A stretch of DNA of 64,000 bases from Moraxella boevrei DSM 14165 (GCF_000379845.1 NZ_KB903773.1:1-64000); one strand, 5' to 3'; positions 1-8,144 are shown, counted from the first letter of the stretch. Notes: generated by a model from the letters alone, not told the origin. Made by a program: numbers and translations.

Positions 1-225
1 TTTTTTTAGTCGCTGGATTTCTCGTTGTTCTTCAGTTAGGGCGTTGCCTTTGGTTATGGGGTTGCCTCGTTTTTCTCTGCGATAACGGGTTAGCCAGTTT
101 TCGAGTGTGGATTCGGCTATTTCATATTGGGTTGCAACATTACTTGGTTTTTGCCCTTGTTCTTCTATGAGTTTTATCATTTCTAATTTGAATTCGGGTG
201 TGTATGTTTTACGTACTTTTGTCAT
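1..225 (-). CDS. IS3-family transposase OrfA (partial, 75 N-terminal codons)
   Basis: The reading frame is open on the minus strand from an ATG at 225-223 to the window edge. The protein starts MTKVRKTYTPEFKLEMIKLI and continues with a helix-turn-helix segment (about residues 10-50, ending in TLENWLTRYRREKRG) and a basic, charged stretch leading to a presumed leucine-zipper. This is the standard layout of the HTH_Tnp_1/IS3 OrfA protein, which binds the element ends and makes the OrfAB transposase by -1 frameshifting with orfB. OrfB is not visible here. Only the N-terminal part is present because the window cuts it, so whether it is intact cannot be judged. Confidence 0.85.
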   Translation of the reverse strand, partial: MTKVRKTYTPEFKLEMIKLIEEQGQKPSNVATQYEIAESTLENWLTRYRREKRGNPITKGNALTEEQREIQRLKK

Positions 226-292
226 GAGATTATGCCTCCGTTTGGGGTATTATAATCTCTTATCAGCTGTCTAGGTTTATTATGCCACTACA
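1..292 (-). mobile_element. IS3-family insertion sequence, left end only (cut by window edge)
   Basis: The element enters from the left edge. It holds the start of an IS3-type orfA on the minus strand and a probable terminal inverted repeat at 268-292. Read on the minus strand this begins TGTAGTGGCATAATAAACC, with the TG...CA ends usual for the IS3 family. The element therefore seems to end at 292, only 11 bases before the next start codon at 304. The other end, orfB and any target duplication lie outside the window, so the exact boundary is an inference. Confidence 0.75.
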
Positions 293-303
293 GGTAAAAA
301 ATT

Positions 304-822
304 ATGAAACTCACCCCCACCGCCCAAAAATTTATCCTACATTGGGGCGAGATGGGCAACAAATGGGGCGTCAATCGCACCGTGGCACAAATCCACGCCC
401 TACTTTTTATCACAGGTACACCGATGAATGCCGATGAAATCGTGCAGACCCTTGGGGTTGCCCGCTCCAATGTTTCTAATAGTATCAAAGAGCTTCAAAG
501 CCTAAACTTGGTACAGACCACGCACATTTTGGGCGACCGCCGTGATTATTTTACGACAAGCACCGATGTGTGGGCGCTTGCTCGCACCATCGTGCAAGAA
601 CGCTACCGCCGTGAACTTGCCCCCACCGTGCAGTTTTTAGAAGAGCTGATACAAAGCGATGACTTTGCCAAAGAAAATACCAATGTACAAAAACGCATCA
701 AAGACACGCATCAATTTGTCGCCACGCTTAGCACTTGGGTAAATGAAATGCTAAAACTTTCTACCAAAACTTTAAATAAAATCCTAAAACTTGGGGCAAC
801 TGTGCAGAAGTTTTTAAAGTAG
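304..822 (+). CDS. GbsR/MarR-like winged-helix transcriptional regulator
   Basis: The 172-residue protein has a winged helix-turn-helix at about residues 25-90: a recognition-helix region (ADEIVQTLGVARSNVSNSIKEL) followed by a wing with GDRRDYF. The rest is helical and probably dimerises. The N-terminal TPTAQKFILHWGEMGNKWGVNRT fits the GbsR family (COG1510), which represses neighbouring genes in response to a ligand. It is the first gene of a tight co-directional set (spacings about 10 bases or overlap) that runs to a DCC-family protein at 4023, so it probably controls that set. The IS end at 292 lies directly upstream. Only an AGG at 292-294 separates them, so the native promoter has probably been displaced. 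The ligand is unknown. Confidence 0.75.
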   Translation: MKLTPTAQKFILHWGEMGNKWGVNRTVAQIHALLFITGTPMNADEIVQTLGVARSNVSNSIKELQSLNLVQTTHILGDRRDYFTTSTDVWALARTIVQERYRRELAPTVQFLEELIQSDDFAKENTNVQKRIKDTHQFVATLSTWVNEMLKLSTKTLNKILKLGATVQKFLK

Positions 823-831
823 GTTGATCAA

Positions 832-1329
832 ATGAAAAGTAATAAGCCTTATCCTACCAGAAAAGTAATTTTTGCTTATGGATTAATTGCTCCTTTAATT
901 GGTTGTTTATTGGTGTTTGTTAGCTCATTTATAATTGCAATTATCCATTCTCAAAATATCAATGATTATGGATTTATTATTTTAACAATATTTTTTGTTA
1001 TCGCTACTTTTATGGCTATTATCCCAGCTTTTATTACAGGTATTTGGGTTGCTAATACGAAAACTTATATTTGCAATAAAAAAGATTATCTTAAAATATT
1101 TAATAAAGGCGTTATATCTTGTTTTCTTTTTATTTTATTTTTTATAATTAGTTTTATTATCATTGATTTAATTAATGATTTACCTATTCAATATTTACCA
1201 AGTAGAATTTATGATAATTTCTCAAAAGAATATTATGTATTGATAATATTTTCATTAATTGGCGGTTTAAGTAGTGTTATTACAGCAAAATTATTTTTAC
1301 CAAAACCACCCAAAGATTTTGAAAAATAG
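832..1329 (+). CDS. Small four-helix membrane protein, paralogue of the next gene
   Basis: I do not recognise a named family. The 165-residue product has four hydrophobic segments (about residues 12-37, 46-75, 95-116, 136-156) and short charged loops, which suggests an inner-membrane protein. Its final residues LFLPKPPKDFEK are almost the same as the end of the following protein (LFLPKLPKDFEQ). Both also have a middle ITGI(W/Y)xA segment followed by NKKDYL, so the two genes arose by tandem duplication. This stretch is clearly more AT-rich than the regulator gene before it. It lies 9 bases after the regulator and 9 before its paralogue, as in an operon. Confidence 0.65.
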   Translation: MKSNKPYPTRKVIFAYGLIAPLIGCLLVFVSSFIIAIIHSQNINDYGFIILTIFFVIATFMAIIPAFITGIWVANTKTYICNKKDYLKIFNKGVISCFLFILFFIISFIIIDLINDLPIQYLPSRIYDNFSKEYYVLIIFSLIGGLSSVITAKLFLPKPPKDFEK

Positions 1330-1338
1330 GATAACAAA

Positions 1339-1854
1339 ATGCCAAGCAAAAAAGAAATCCTAGAATATACCAAACAAAATGAATTTGTTTATCCAAAAGA
1401 GAAAGTTATTTTGGGTTTTACATTATTGGGCGGTATGGTAGGTGGTTTTATTTTTGGATTGGGCATTATGTTAGTATTTATTATTGGTGATATTATTAAT
1501 AATAAAAATATTTTAACCGTAAACTCTTTTGTGGAGTTACTATTATCATTACTAAGTTTTTCGTTAGTTGGTTTATTTGTCGGTGGTATTCCTGCTTTAA
1601 TTACAGGCATTTATTTGGCAATGACAGAATTTATCATTATAAATAAAAAGGATTATCTATCGCTACTATTAACAGGTGGTATAATAACTATTTTTATTTG
1701 CTTAATTTTAATATTTTTAAAAACGGCGAATGAAGCAAGTCTTGATTTTGGTGTCAATTTAATTTTATTGATATTATTTTTTATTGGCGGACTATCAGCA
1801 ATGATTTGTGGTAAATTATTTTTACCAAAATTACCCAAAGATTTTGAACAATAG
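1339..1854 (+). CDS. Small four-helix membrane protein, paralogue of the previous gene
   Basis: The 171-residue protein has four predicted membrane segments and the same architecture as the upstream gene. It has a charged N-terminus (MPSKKEILEYTKQN), a glycine-rich first helix (LLGGMVGGFIFGLG), a shared central ITGIYLAM...NKKDYL block and the shared LFLPKLPKDFEQ tail. The family is unknown to me. The position between a GbsR-like regulator and a fatty acid desaturase suggests a membrane-related role, but that is only context. The start follows a weak purine-rich site; the stop is 9 bases before the desaturase start. Confidence 0.65.
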   Translation: MPSKKEILEYTKQNEFVYPKEKVILGFTLLGGMVGGFIFGLGIMLVFIIGDIINNKNILTVNSFVELLLSLLSFSLVGLFVGGIPALITGIYLAMTEFIIINKKDYLSLLLTGGIITIFICLILIFLKTANEASLDFGVNLILLILFFIGGLSAMICGKLFLPKLPKDFEQ

Positions 1855-1863
1855 GAAATCAAT

Positions 1864-2691
1864 ATGAAAAAATCCAATTATCTTAATAAAATACAATGGC
1901 AAGATTTACGCCATTTAACAATTTATGAAAAAACCTATAATATTCTATTGCCTTATCCATTTTTAGGGCTATCTTGGTATTTTGCTTATCAAGAAATGTA
2001 CTTGATTGCTGTTATATTTTCTTACTTTTTTACCATTACTGCATATCGGCAAGGACACGATTTATATCATCATACGCTTGGTGTTTCTCGTTTTATGAGT
2101 ACGGTGTTATTGTTTTTGATTAGTTTGGTGTCATTTACCAGTTTGCACAGTATGAAATATAGCCATTTATTACATCATCGTGAACCATTATCCGACAATG
2201 ACACCGAAGGCTATTTGGCACATAAAAATTGGTTAATGGCATTATTTGGTGGATTGTTGTTTCGCATTCGGTTATTTAAACACGGCTTTAACTTAGCACC
2301 CAAAAGAGAAAAACGCAAAATTATCCTAGAAAGCACACTGATTTTATTATTAACCATTGCCATTTTTTATTATCAATATAGCGTTTTTATTTATCAATTT
2401 GTGGTAATGTTTATCATGAATGCTTGTGCAGGATTAATTGCCGTTTGGGGATTGCATCACGATTGCGATGAGGTGGGTCGCACCGAAAGAAATCCGATTG
2501 TAAATGCCTTATCTTTTAACTTATTTTATCACGCTGAACACCATTTATTTCCTGCTGTACCCACGCAAAATCTACCCAAACTTGCCAAACGCTTGGATAA
2601 AGTAGCCCCACACCTTGCTAATAATAGGGTTGTACCATTTTTGGCAAATAAAAATAATGAAAATTGTCCAATTAAAGGACTGTTTGCTTAA
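1864..2691 (+). CDS. Fatty acid desaturase family membrane protein
   Basis: The 275-residue protein has the histidine boxes of the membrane di-iron desaturase/hydroxylase family (PF00487): GHDLYHH at 64-70, HLLHH at 101-105, LHHDCDE at 198-203 and HAEHH at 223-227. Hydrophobic segments lie at about 30-62, 80-95 and 158-195. Such enzymes use O2 and two irons to insert double bonds or hydroxyls into lipid acyl chains in the inner membrane. It is shorter than typical acyl-lipid desaturases, so the substrate is uncertain (acyl lipid, carotenoid-like compound or other). It sits in the middle of the co-directional set with the GbsR-like regulator upstream and the epimerase 11 bases downstream. Confidence 0.8.
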   Translation: MKKSNYLNKIQWQDLRHLTIYEKTYNILLPYPFLGLSWYFAYQEMYLIAVIFSYFFTITAYRQGHDLYHHTLGVSRFMSTVLLFLISLVSFTSLHSMKYSHLLHHREPLSDNDTEGYLAHKNWLMALFGGLLFRIRLFKHGFNLAPKREKRKIILESTLILLLTIAIFYYQYSVFIYQFVVMFIMNACAGLIAVWGLHHDCDEVGRTERNPIVNALSFNLFYHAEHHLFPAVPTQNLPKLAKRLDKVAPHLANNRVVPFLANKNNENCPIKGLFA

Positions 2692-2702
2692 TAGGAGAGC
2701 TT

Positions 2703-3620
2703 ATGAACATTTTAATCGTAGGCGGTAGCGGATTTTTGGGTAACGCTTTGAGCAATAAACTCTTAAAAAATCCCAAAAATACCCTATTTTGGGTCAGTCG
2801 TCAGTCATTTATCCCCAATAAAAATGTACAAGTTTTAACTTATGATGAATTAACGCCAGAGCAACATTTTGATATTGTCATCAATTTGGCAGGGGCGGGC
2901 ATTGCCGATAAACGGTGGAGCGATAATCGCAAAAAAGCATTATTAGACAGTCGCCTTATTCCCACCCAAAAAATCATTGATTTTATCCATCAAAGCCATC
3001 ACAAACCCAAACTTTTGATAAGTGGTTCGGCGATTGGGTTTTATGGCGTGCAAAAATTAAATGATGATAGCATTTTAACCGAAAATACTACGCCCATTTG
3101 CAATGATTTTGCAAGCCGTCTTTGTCAAAAATGGGAAACGCTTGCCAATACCAGTACTATTAAAACCGCCATTATTCGCACAGGCGTGGTAATGGACAAA
3201 AATGGCGGTGGAATGCTAAAACGGCTATTACCCCAATTTAAATTAGGCTTGGGTGGCAGGTTGGGCAATGGACAACAAATAATGAGCTGGATTAGCATTG
3301 ATGATTGGGTGCGTGCGGTGTTGTTTATTATTGACAAAAATTTAAGTGATACTTTGCCCCACCGCCAAATTTATAATTTAACTGCCCCAAATAGCGTCAA
3401 TAATCGTGAATTTACCCAAGCACTTGGCAAATTTTTAAACCGTCCGACTGTTTTTGTCGCCCCAAGTGGTGTTTTAAAAACCCTATTGGGAGAAATGGCA
3501 ACGCTGCTGCTGAACGGACAAAGAGTACATCCAAAAGTTTTATTAGATATGGGGTTTGAGTTTAATTATCCTACTTTAACATCTTATTTAAAACCCAAAC
3601 GGAGCATAAACAATGATTAG
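2703..3620 (+). CDS. TIGR01777-family NAD(P)-binding epimerase-like protein (YfcH type)
   Basis: The 305-residue product starts MNILIVGGSGFLGNALSNKL, the glycine-rich Rossmann motif of an atypical short-chain dehydrogenase. It then has INLAGAGIADKRWSD at about 60-75, a block typical of the SDR39U1/YfcH family (TIGR01777). The C-terminal part with RVHPKVLLDMGFEFNYPTL is the DUF1731 tail of that family. Length is normal. The physiological substrate of the family is not established. It overlaps the next gene by 8 bases, a sign of translational coupling. Confidence 0.85.
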   Translation: MNILIVGGSGFLGNALSNKLLKNPKNTLFWVSRQSFIPNKNVQVLTYDELTPEQHFDIVINLAGAGIADKRWSDNRKKALLDSRLIPTQKIIDFIHQSHHKPKLLISGSAIGFYGVQKLNDDSILTENTTPICNDFASRLCQKWETLANTSTIKTAIIRTGVVMDKNGGGMLKRLLPQFKLGLGGRLGNGQQIMSWISIDDWVRAVLFIIDKNLSDTLPHRQIYNLTAPNSVNNREFTQALGKFLNRPTVFVAPSGVLKTLLGEMATLLLNGQRVHPKVLLDMGFEFNYPTLTSYLKPKRSINND

Positions 3621-4023
3621 TGTCTATTATGATAGCGATTGCCCCATTTGCCAAAGTGAAATTGACCACTTAATGCAAAAATGCCCCGATAAAATTATCG
3701 CTGTGCCTGTATTGTCTACTCTTGATGAATTAAATCGTTATGGCATTGACAAAATAGAGACCCTGACTTATTTGTGTGTCAAAGACGCTAATGGACAACT
3801 GCACAAAGGCATTGATGCGGTGCGACTGCTGCACATTAGTGCCGATACACCTTTTGCTTTTTGGCTAACGATGCCTGTTATCAAGCAAATAAGTGGCTGG
3901 ATTTATCCTATTTTTGCTCGCCATCGCTACAAAATCCCCAAACGCATTGTTTACTTATTGTTTGGCAAACCCAAAACCAATTGTGAAAATGGTGTGTGCC
4001 ATATTGACCCAAAAAAGCGTTAA
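3613..4023 (+). CDS. DCC-family (DUF393) thiol-disulfide oxidoreductase-like protein
   Basis: The 136-residue protein begins MISVYYDSDCPICQSEIDHL. The DxDCPxC motif at residues 7-13 is the signature of DUF393/DCC proteins, small proteins with a predicted redox-active CxxC. Two further cysteines occur in the tail (NCENGVCHID). DUF393 genes often neighbour TIGR01777 epimerases, as here, where the two overlap by 8 bases. The redox partner is unknown. It is the last gene of the co-directional set and is followed by a hairpin that also ends the convergent cytochrome gene. Confidence 0.8.
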   Translation: MISVYYDSDCPICQSEIDHLMQKCPDKIIAVPVLSTLDELNRYGIDKIETLTYLCVKDANGQLHKGIDAVRLLHISADTPFAFWLTMPVIKQISGWIYPIFARHRYKIPKRIVYLLFGKPKTNCENGVCHIDPKKR

Positions 4024-4077
4024 CAGCCAAACCTTAATCGCCAATTTTTAACAAGCCAAAAAATTTTAACAAGCCAA

Positions 4078-4108
4078 AAAAAGCACAAACCTAAAATTTG
4101 TACTTTTT
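4078..4108 (-). terminator. Rho-independent terminator of the cytochrome gene, possibly bidirectional
   Basis: On the minus strand AAGTACAAA pairs with TTTGTGCTT (one G-U pair) around a short AT loop, followed by a run of T. It lies 20 bases beyond the cytochrome stop codon. On the plus strand the same hairpin has one mismatch and a short T run, so it may also stop the 304-4023 set. Confidence 0.65.
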
Positions 4109-4127
4109 GATTAATTAAAATTAAAAA

Positions 4128-4646
4128 TTATTTAACACTATCTAACATATAATCTACCGCATTGGTCACTTCGACATCTAGCAAATCTGCTTTACCCCCT
4201 TTGGGAGGCATGGCATTAAAGCCGTTAATCGCATGGCTATGCAATGTCGCTGTACCTTTACCGATACGAGCTGACCAACCTGCTTTATCACCAAATTTTG
4301 GTGAACCTAACAAACCTGTGGCATGACACGTATGACAAACGCCTTCGTAGATGGTTTTACCGTCACGTGGATTATTCGGGTCGGCAGCCCCGAGCTGTGC
4401 TGCAATCGTGATATCGCATTCTTGACCTTCAAAGCACACTTTGCCTTGGGGGGCGATGCGTGCGATTAGGTTTGGATATAAAGCAACCAATTTTTGTACT
4501 TGCGGTGGGTCTTGTGGGATTTCTTCTTTTTTGGTCGCTGGTGCAACGCTAGAAGCGGTAGCACTGGCAGTCGTTTCGGCTTGGCTGACAGCGACACCTG
4601 CTAAGCTTAGCATTGCCATCGCTGATAACATAACTAATTTTTTCAT
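4128..4646 (-). CDS. Cytochrome c5-like periplasmic c-type cytochrome
   Basis: The 172-residue precursor has a Sec signal peptide (residues 1-23, ending AVSQA). One class I cytochrome c domain follows, with the haem-attachment motif CHTCH at 104-108 and a likely axial methionine at 146 in NAMPPKGG, the c5 pattern. A low-complexity Ala/Thr/Ser linker (24-40) probably spans the periplasm from the membrane. A CxxxxxC pair (C71 and C77) lies before the haem domain and could form a disulfide; I do not know this from ordinary c5. It is likely an electron carrier to a terminal oxidase or other reductase. It stands alone with its own promoter region and terminator. Confidence 0.85.
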   Translation of the reverse strand: MKKLVMLSAMAMLSLAGVAVSQAETTASATASSVAPATKKEEIPQDPPQVQKLVALYPNLIARIAPQGKVCFEGQECDITIAAQLGAADPNNPRDGKTIYEGVCHTCHATGLLGSPKFGDKAGWSARIGKGTATLHSHAINGFNAMPPKGGKADLLDVEVTNAVDYMLDSVK

Positions 4647-4784
4647 GCTTTACATTCTCTTATTATGAATGGTTATCAATCTTCACAGTTGTGCAATACA
4701 ACCTGTTTGACCTGTTTAAATATCGTTTTCCCTACTATTATAAGGGAAAATCTAGGCAAAAATCTATGATTATTTTATCGCTTT

Positions 4785-6209
4785 TTAACGCCTAAGCAGT
4801 TCTTTTAACAAACCTCGCTCCACCAACAACACCAAAGCGATATAAATCAACCATAGAGCATTAGATAACCAAAAATTCATGTCAAAAACACTGACAATTA
4901 TCACACTAAACAGCATTAAAATTGCCAAAAATCCGCCGATTTTTTTGGTTTTATACGGAATAGGATACATTTTTTGCCCCAAAACATACGAAATCGCCGT
5001 CATACTGGCGTACACCACGAGCGTAACCCACGCCGACACCATAAAGCCGTATTTTTGCAAAAATAAAATGTGTAATAAAATCGTCAAACCTGCCCCAAAC
5101 CACGAAATTGCCGTGCCGATTTTGGTACGGTCGGTCACTTTATACCAAGTGGAAAGGTTATAATAAATGCCAAAAAACAAATTGGCAATCACGATAATCG
5201 GCACAATATCAATCGCTGTCCAATAACTGCTATCCGTGATAAATAGCCGTTTTAACCAAGAAATATTGGCAATAATTCCCAACGCCACCACCGAAGCAGT
5301 CAAAGTAAAATATTCGGTCAATGTGGCGTAAGTTCTAGTGGCATCGGCGTTTTTCATTTGTTTAAACAAAAACGGTTCAATCCCCATGCGATAAGCAGTA
5401 ACAAACAGGGTCATTAGTACGGCTAATTTGTACGCCCCGCCATATGCCCCTGCATCACCTTTGTCAATGGTGTAGTATTGTATAATTTTATCAAAATTTT
5501 CATTGACCATAAATGCCAAGCCTGCCAACATTACTGGGTAAGAATAGCTTAACATTTTTTTAAATAAATTTTTGCTAAAATCAAATTTTACTTTAACAAC
5601 AATCGGCAATAACATGACAAAAGTTGAGAAACTCGCCACCAAATTACTAAAAAATGGGTAAGAAACTTGCTGTTTTAAACCAATACTTTTGGCAAAATCC
5701 ATAGGCACAAAGCGGAATAAGGCGATAACCAACACAGTTTGAATGAGAATGGACGACACCCGAATGGCGGAGTACATCACAGGTTTGTTGTGAAACCGCA
5801 ACCACGCAAAAGGTATGGTACACACCGCATCAAAAAAGGCTATCCACGCAAACCACCGCAAATATTCAGGATTGCTTGCATAATCTAGCAAAGTGGCAAG
5901 CGGATAATTGAACAACAACACCGTTAGCAAAAACAAAGTCGCCAACCCAGTGACAAACCAAAAAGACGTGTTAAACACTTTTTGGTGCATACCGTCTTCA
6001 CTGGCGTAGCGAAAATAGGACGTTTCAAAGCCAAACGTCAGCATAATATTGATAAAGGCTATCCAAGCATACAAGCTGGTAAAAATCGCAAAGGCTTCTT
6101 TATCTATATAGTTGATATATAACGGATTTAATAAAAAAGTGATGATACGTGGCAAAATCGCCCCAATGCCATAAATAATCGTTTCACCCAACAAACGTTT
6201 GATATTCAC
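4785..6209 (-). CDS. Wzx/MATE-like polysaccharide (oligosaccharide-lipid) flippase
   Basis: The 474-residue, very hydrophobic protein has about 12-14 membrane segments. Its N-terminus, MNIKRLLGETIIYGIGAILP followed by RIITFLLNPLY, is typical of the polysaccharide biosynthesis/MVF export superfamily. Such proteins flip undecaprenol-linked sugar repeats or similar lipids across the inner membrane. No glycosyltransferase cluster surrounds it; it is co-transcribed only with the phosphatase-like lipoprotein upstream, whose stop overlaps its start (6206-6209). The substrate is therefore open. The 137 bases downstream toward the cytochrome gene hold no clear gene. Confidence 0.85.
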   Translation of the reverse strand: MNIKRLLGETIIYGIGAILPRIITFLLNPLYINYIDKEAFAIFTSLYAWIAFINIMLTFGFETSYFRYASEDGMHQKVFNTSFWFVTGLATLFLLTVLLFNYPLATLLDYASNPEYLRWFAWIAFFDAVCTIPFAWLRFHNKPVMYSAIRVSSILIQTVLVIALFRFVPMDFAKSIGLKQQVSYPFFSNLVASFSTFVMLLPIVVKVKFDFSKNLFKKMLSYSYPVMLAGLAFMVNENFDKIIQYYTIDKGDAGAYGGAYKLAVLMTLFVTAYRMGIEPFLFKQMKNADATRTYATLTEYFTLTASVVALGIIANISWLKRLFITDSSYWTAIDIVPIIVIANLFFGIYYNLSTWYKVTDRTKIGTAISWFGAGLTILLHILFLQKYGFMVSAWVTLVVYASMTAISYVLGQKMYPIPYKTKKIGGFLAILMLFSVIIVSVFDMNFWLSNALWLIYIALVLLVERGLLKELLRR

Positions 6210-6817
6210 ACGCCACCTACTTGATTGTGTTCATTGCTATTTTTTAGTTGAAGATAGGCTTGTCGCACTTGATTGACTTTGTCTTCGGTCAAAAGATTAG
6301 GCAAATTTTTCCAAACGTTGTGAAAGCCGTAACCACCTTGTAGCATCTCTTGTTTTGCTTGCTCTATTGTCCAGTTTTGCTGAATAATCCGATACATGGC
6401 AATCACAATACCTGTGCGGTCAGAACCATGATAACAATGCACTAACACTTTTTTACCCAATTTTTGTTGGTTATCGATATCTAGTAAAATTTTGGCAAGT
6501 TGCTCTGGGGTAACCGCCCAAGTTTTTAACGGTCGGTTGATTAAAGTAAAACTTTGATTGTCAAAATGTTCTTCATTTTCATCTCGGTTAAAATAACGCA
6601 AGTTGATAATGGTCTTGATGTCTTGTGATTTTAACAAGTTCATATCTTCAGATAACAATTGTTCACTGCGGAATAACTGCGTATCTACTTGGTAAAAATT
6701 GCTGTCTTTTTTGATGAGTTTTGCCCAATTTTTTGGGCGTGGCTCTAGGGTCGGTGGCGTGGCACAGGCAGTCGCCGTGATAGAAATAACGGCGATGATC
6801 AGAAATTTTTTTCGCAT
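6206..6817 (-). CDS. Dual-specificity/tyrosine phosphatase-like putative lipoprotein
   Basis: The 203-residue protein has a signal peptide with a lipoprotein-like cysteine at residue 18 (TATAC) and then a cysteine-phosphatase domain. The signature loop HCYHGSDRTG at 127-136 contains the catalytic C128 and R134 (HCx5R). The segment around INLRYFNRDENEE supplies the upstream part of the dual-specificity fold. Proteins of this group, exported to the envelope, may act on phospholipids or phosphoinositide-like head groups, or on phosphotyrosine. The 4-base overlap with a flippase gene suggests a joint function, for example dephosphorylating a lipid-linked carrier. That is inference. Confidence 0.8.
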   Translation of the reverse strand: MRKKFLIIAVISITATACATPPTLEPRPKNWAKLIKKDSNFYQVDTQLFRSEQLLSEDMNLLKSQDIKTIINLRYFNRDENEEHFDNQSFTLINRPLKTWAVTPEQLAKILLDIDNQQKLGKKVLVHCYHGSDRTGIVIAMYRIIQQNWTIEQAKQEMLQGGYGFHNVWKNLPNLLTEDKVNQVRQAYLQLKNSNEHNQVGGV

Positions 6818-6958
6818 ATGGTTAGCTAAATTGGTTAAATTTTTAAAGCGTGTAGTTTAATCAATTTACACAAAAAAAGCATTAATTTTTATCAAAACAC
6901 CCTTTAAAAGCAAATTTTTGGATTAGTTGATAAAGCTTTGTTGGTTCAGTGGCGAAAT

Positions 6959-7024
6959 CTACTGCTAAAGTAGTAGCTTTTTGCCGTTAGTTGAGTGTTT
7001 TTAACAAAAAAAATCTTTTATAAT
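6959..7024 (+). promoter_or_regulatory. Probable moaA promoter with upstream inverted repeat
   Basis: A perfect TATAAT lies at 7019-7024, with only a weak -35 (TGTTTT at 6996-7001, spacing 17). An inverted repeat CTACTgctaaAGTAG occupies 6959-6973, about 46 bases upstream of the -10. It is a candidate operator, perhaps for the DNA-binding domain of the XRE-MoaC fusion encoded in this operon, but a chance hairpin is possible. The leader from the promoter to the ATG at 7068 is under 50 bases, too short for the known Moco riboswitch. Confidence 0.4.
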
Positions 7025-7067
7025 GAACGCTCATCCACCACCGAGGCAACGCTTAGCGAAGACTATT

Positions 7068-8144
7068 ATGAAAACCTTATCAATCAGCACACCGACCCAC
7101 GTTGAAACTCGGGTTAGCACGGGTCAGTCACCTAGCCAAAAAAATTGGTATGATTTAAAAAAACAAACGCATACCCCTATTTTGATTGATAAATTTCATA
7201 GACAACTCACCTACCTTCGTCTGTCAGTCACTGATTTTTGTAACTTTCGCTGTGATTATTGTCTGCCAAATGGCTATCAAGGTAAACGAGCTGATAATGA
7301 ACTTAGCCTGTCTGAAATTGATACACTTATCCACGGTTTTCACATGCTTGGCACAAAAAAAGTGCGTTTCACAGGCGGTGAACCGTCCGTACGTCGTGAT
7401 TTAGCGGACATTATTGCCATTGCCAAATCGTACGATATTCACAAAGTTGCTATATCTTCTAATGGCTATAAATTAGCCAAGCATTTAAAGTCTTGGCAAA
7501 ATGCAGGTCTGACCCAACTAAACCTTAGTATAGATAGTTTTAATGCTGAAATTTTTAGACAAATCACAGGTTTTGATATGCTACCCGCACTTTTAAAAGA
7601 TGTGGATAAACTTTTGGAGACGACCGATATTGCCTTGAAAATGAACGGTATTTTGATGGCGGATACAGCGTTTGATAATCTTATGTCTGCTCTGGATTTT
7701 GTGAAAAATCGCCCTGTTACCTATCGGTTTATCGAGTTTATGCAGACATCGGACAACAGTGAGCTGTTTTTTGCTCAAAACCAAACCACCACGCTCATCA
7801 AAAACTATCTGTTTGATAACGGCTGGACAATCCGCCAAAAACACAATGATGATGGTCCTGCGATAGAATACGTTCATGATGACTACATGGGCAGTATTGG
7901 TGTGATTGAGCCGTATGCCAAAAATTTTTGCGACAGCTGTAACCGCTTGCGTGTCAGCAGTCTTGGCAAGGTACATTTGTGTCTTTTTGATAGTCAAAAT
8001 TACGACATTCGTGAGTTTTTAAGCAATAACGACACAAACGGCTTAATCCGTGCGGTTCAAAATCTTATGCCAATCAAGCCCGAACATCATTATCTTGACA
8101 GCCACAGTGGACTGATGAATAACTTGTCTTTAGTTGGCGGTTAA
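7068..8144 (+). CDS. moaA: GTP 3',8-cyclase MoaA (molybdenum cofactor step 1)
   Basis: MoaA is a radical-SAM enzyme that, with MoaC, turns GTP into cyclic pyranopterin monophosphate. The radical-SAM cluster motif is CNFRCDYC (C58, C62, C65). The second 4Fe-4S cluster is carried by FCDSCNRLR and a later cysteine (KVHLC), and the GTP-binding region is present. The C-terminus ends in Gly-Gly, as MoaA requires. I chose ATG 7068 because an upstream in-frame ATG at 7023 overlaps the TATAAT promoter element. The protein is then 358 residues, with about 40 residues before the conserved core. It heads the operon moaA-moaB-mobA-moaC-moaD-moaE. Confidence 0.93.
   Translation: MKTLSISTPTHVETRVSTGQSPSQKNWYDLKKQTHTPILIDKFHRQLTYLRLSVTDFCNFRCDYCLPNGYQGKRADNELSLSEIDTLIHGFHMLGTKKVRFTGGEPSVRRDLADIIAIAKSYDIHKVAISSNGYKLAKHLKSWQNAGLTQLNLSIDSFNAEIFRQITGFDMLPALLKDVDKLLETTDIALKMNGILMADTAFDNLMSALDFVKNRPVTYRFIEFMQTSDNSELFFAQNQTTTLIKNYLFDNGWTIRQKHNDDGPAIEYVHDDYMGSIGVIEPYAKNFCDSCNRLRVSSLGKVHLCLFDSQNYDIREFLSNNDTNGLIRAVQNLMPIKPEHHYLDSHSGLMNNLSLVGG

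Noticed and set aside
7023-7067. MoaA start at 7023 and a Moco riboswitch in the leader
   Set aside because: The ATG at 7023 overlaps the TATAAT element, and the leader from promoter to ATG 7068 is under 50 bases, too short for the Moco riboswitch.
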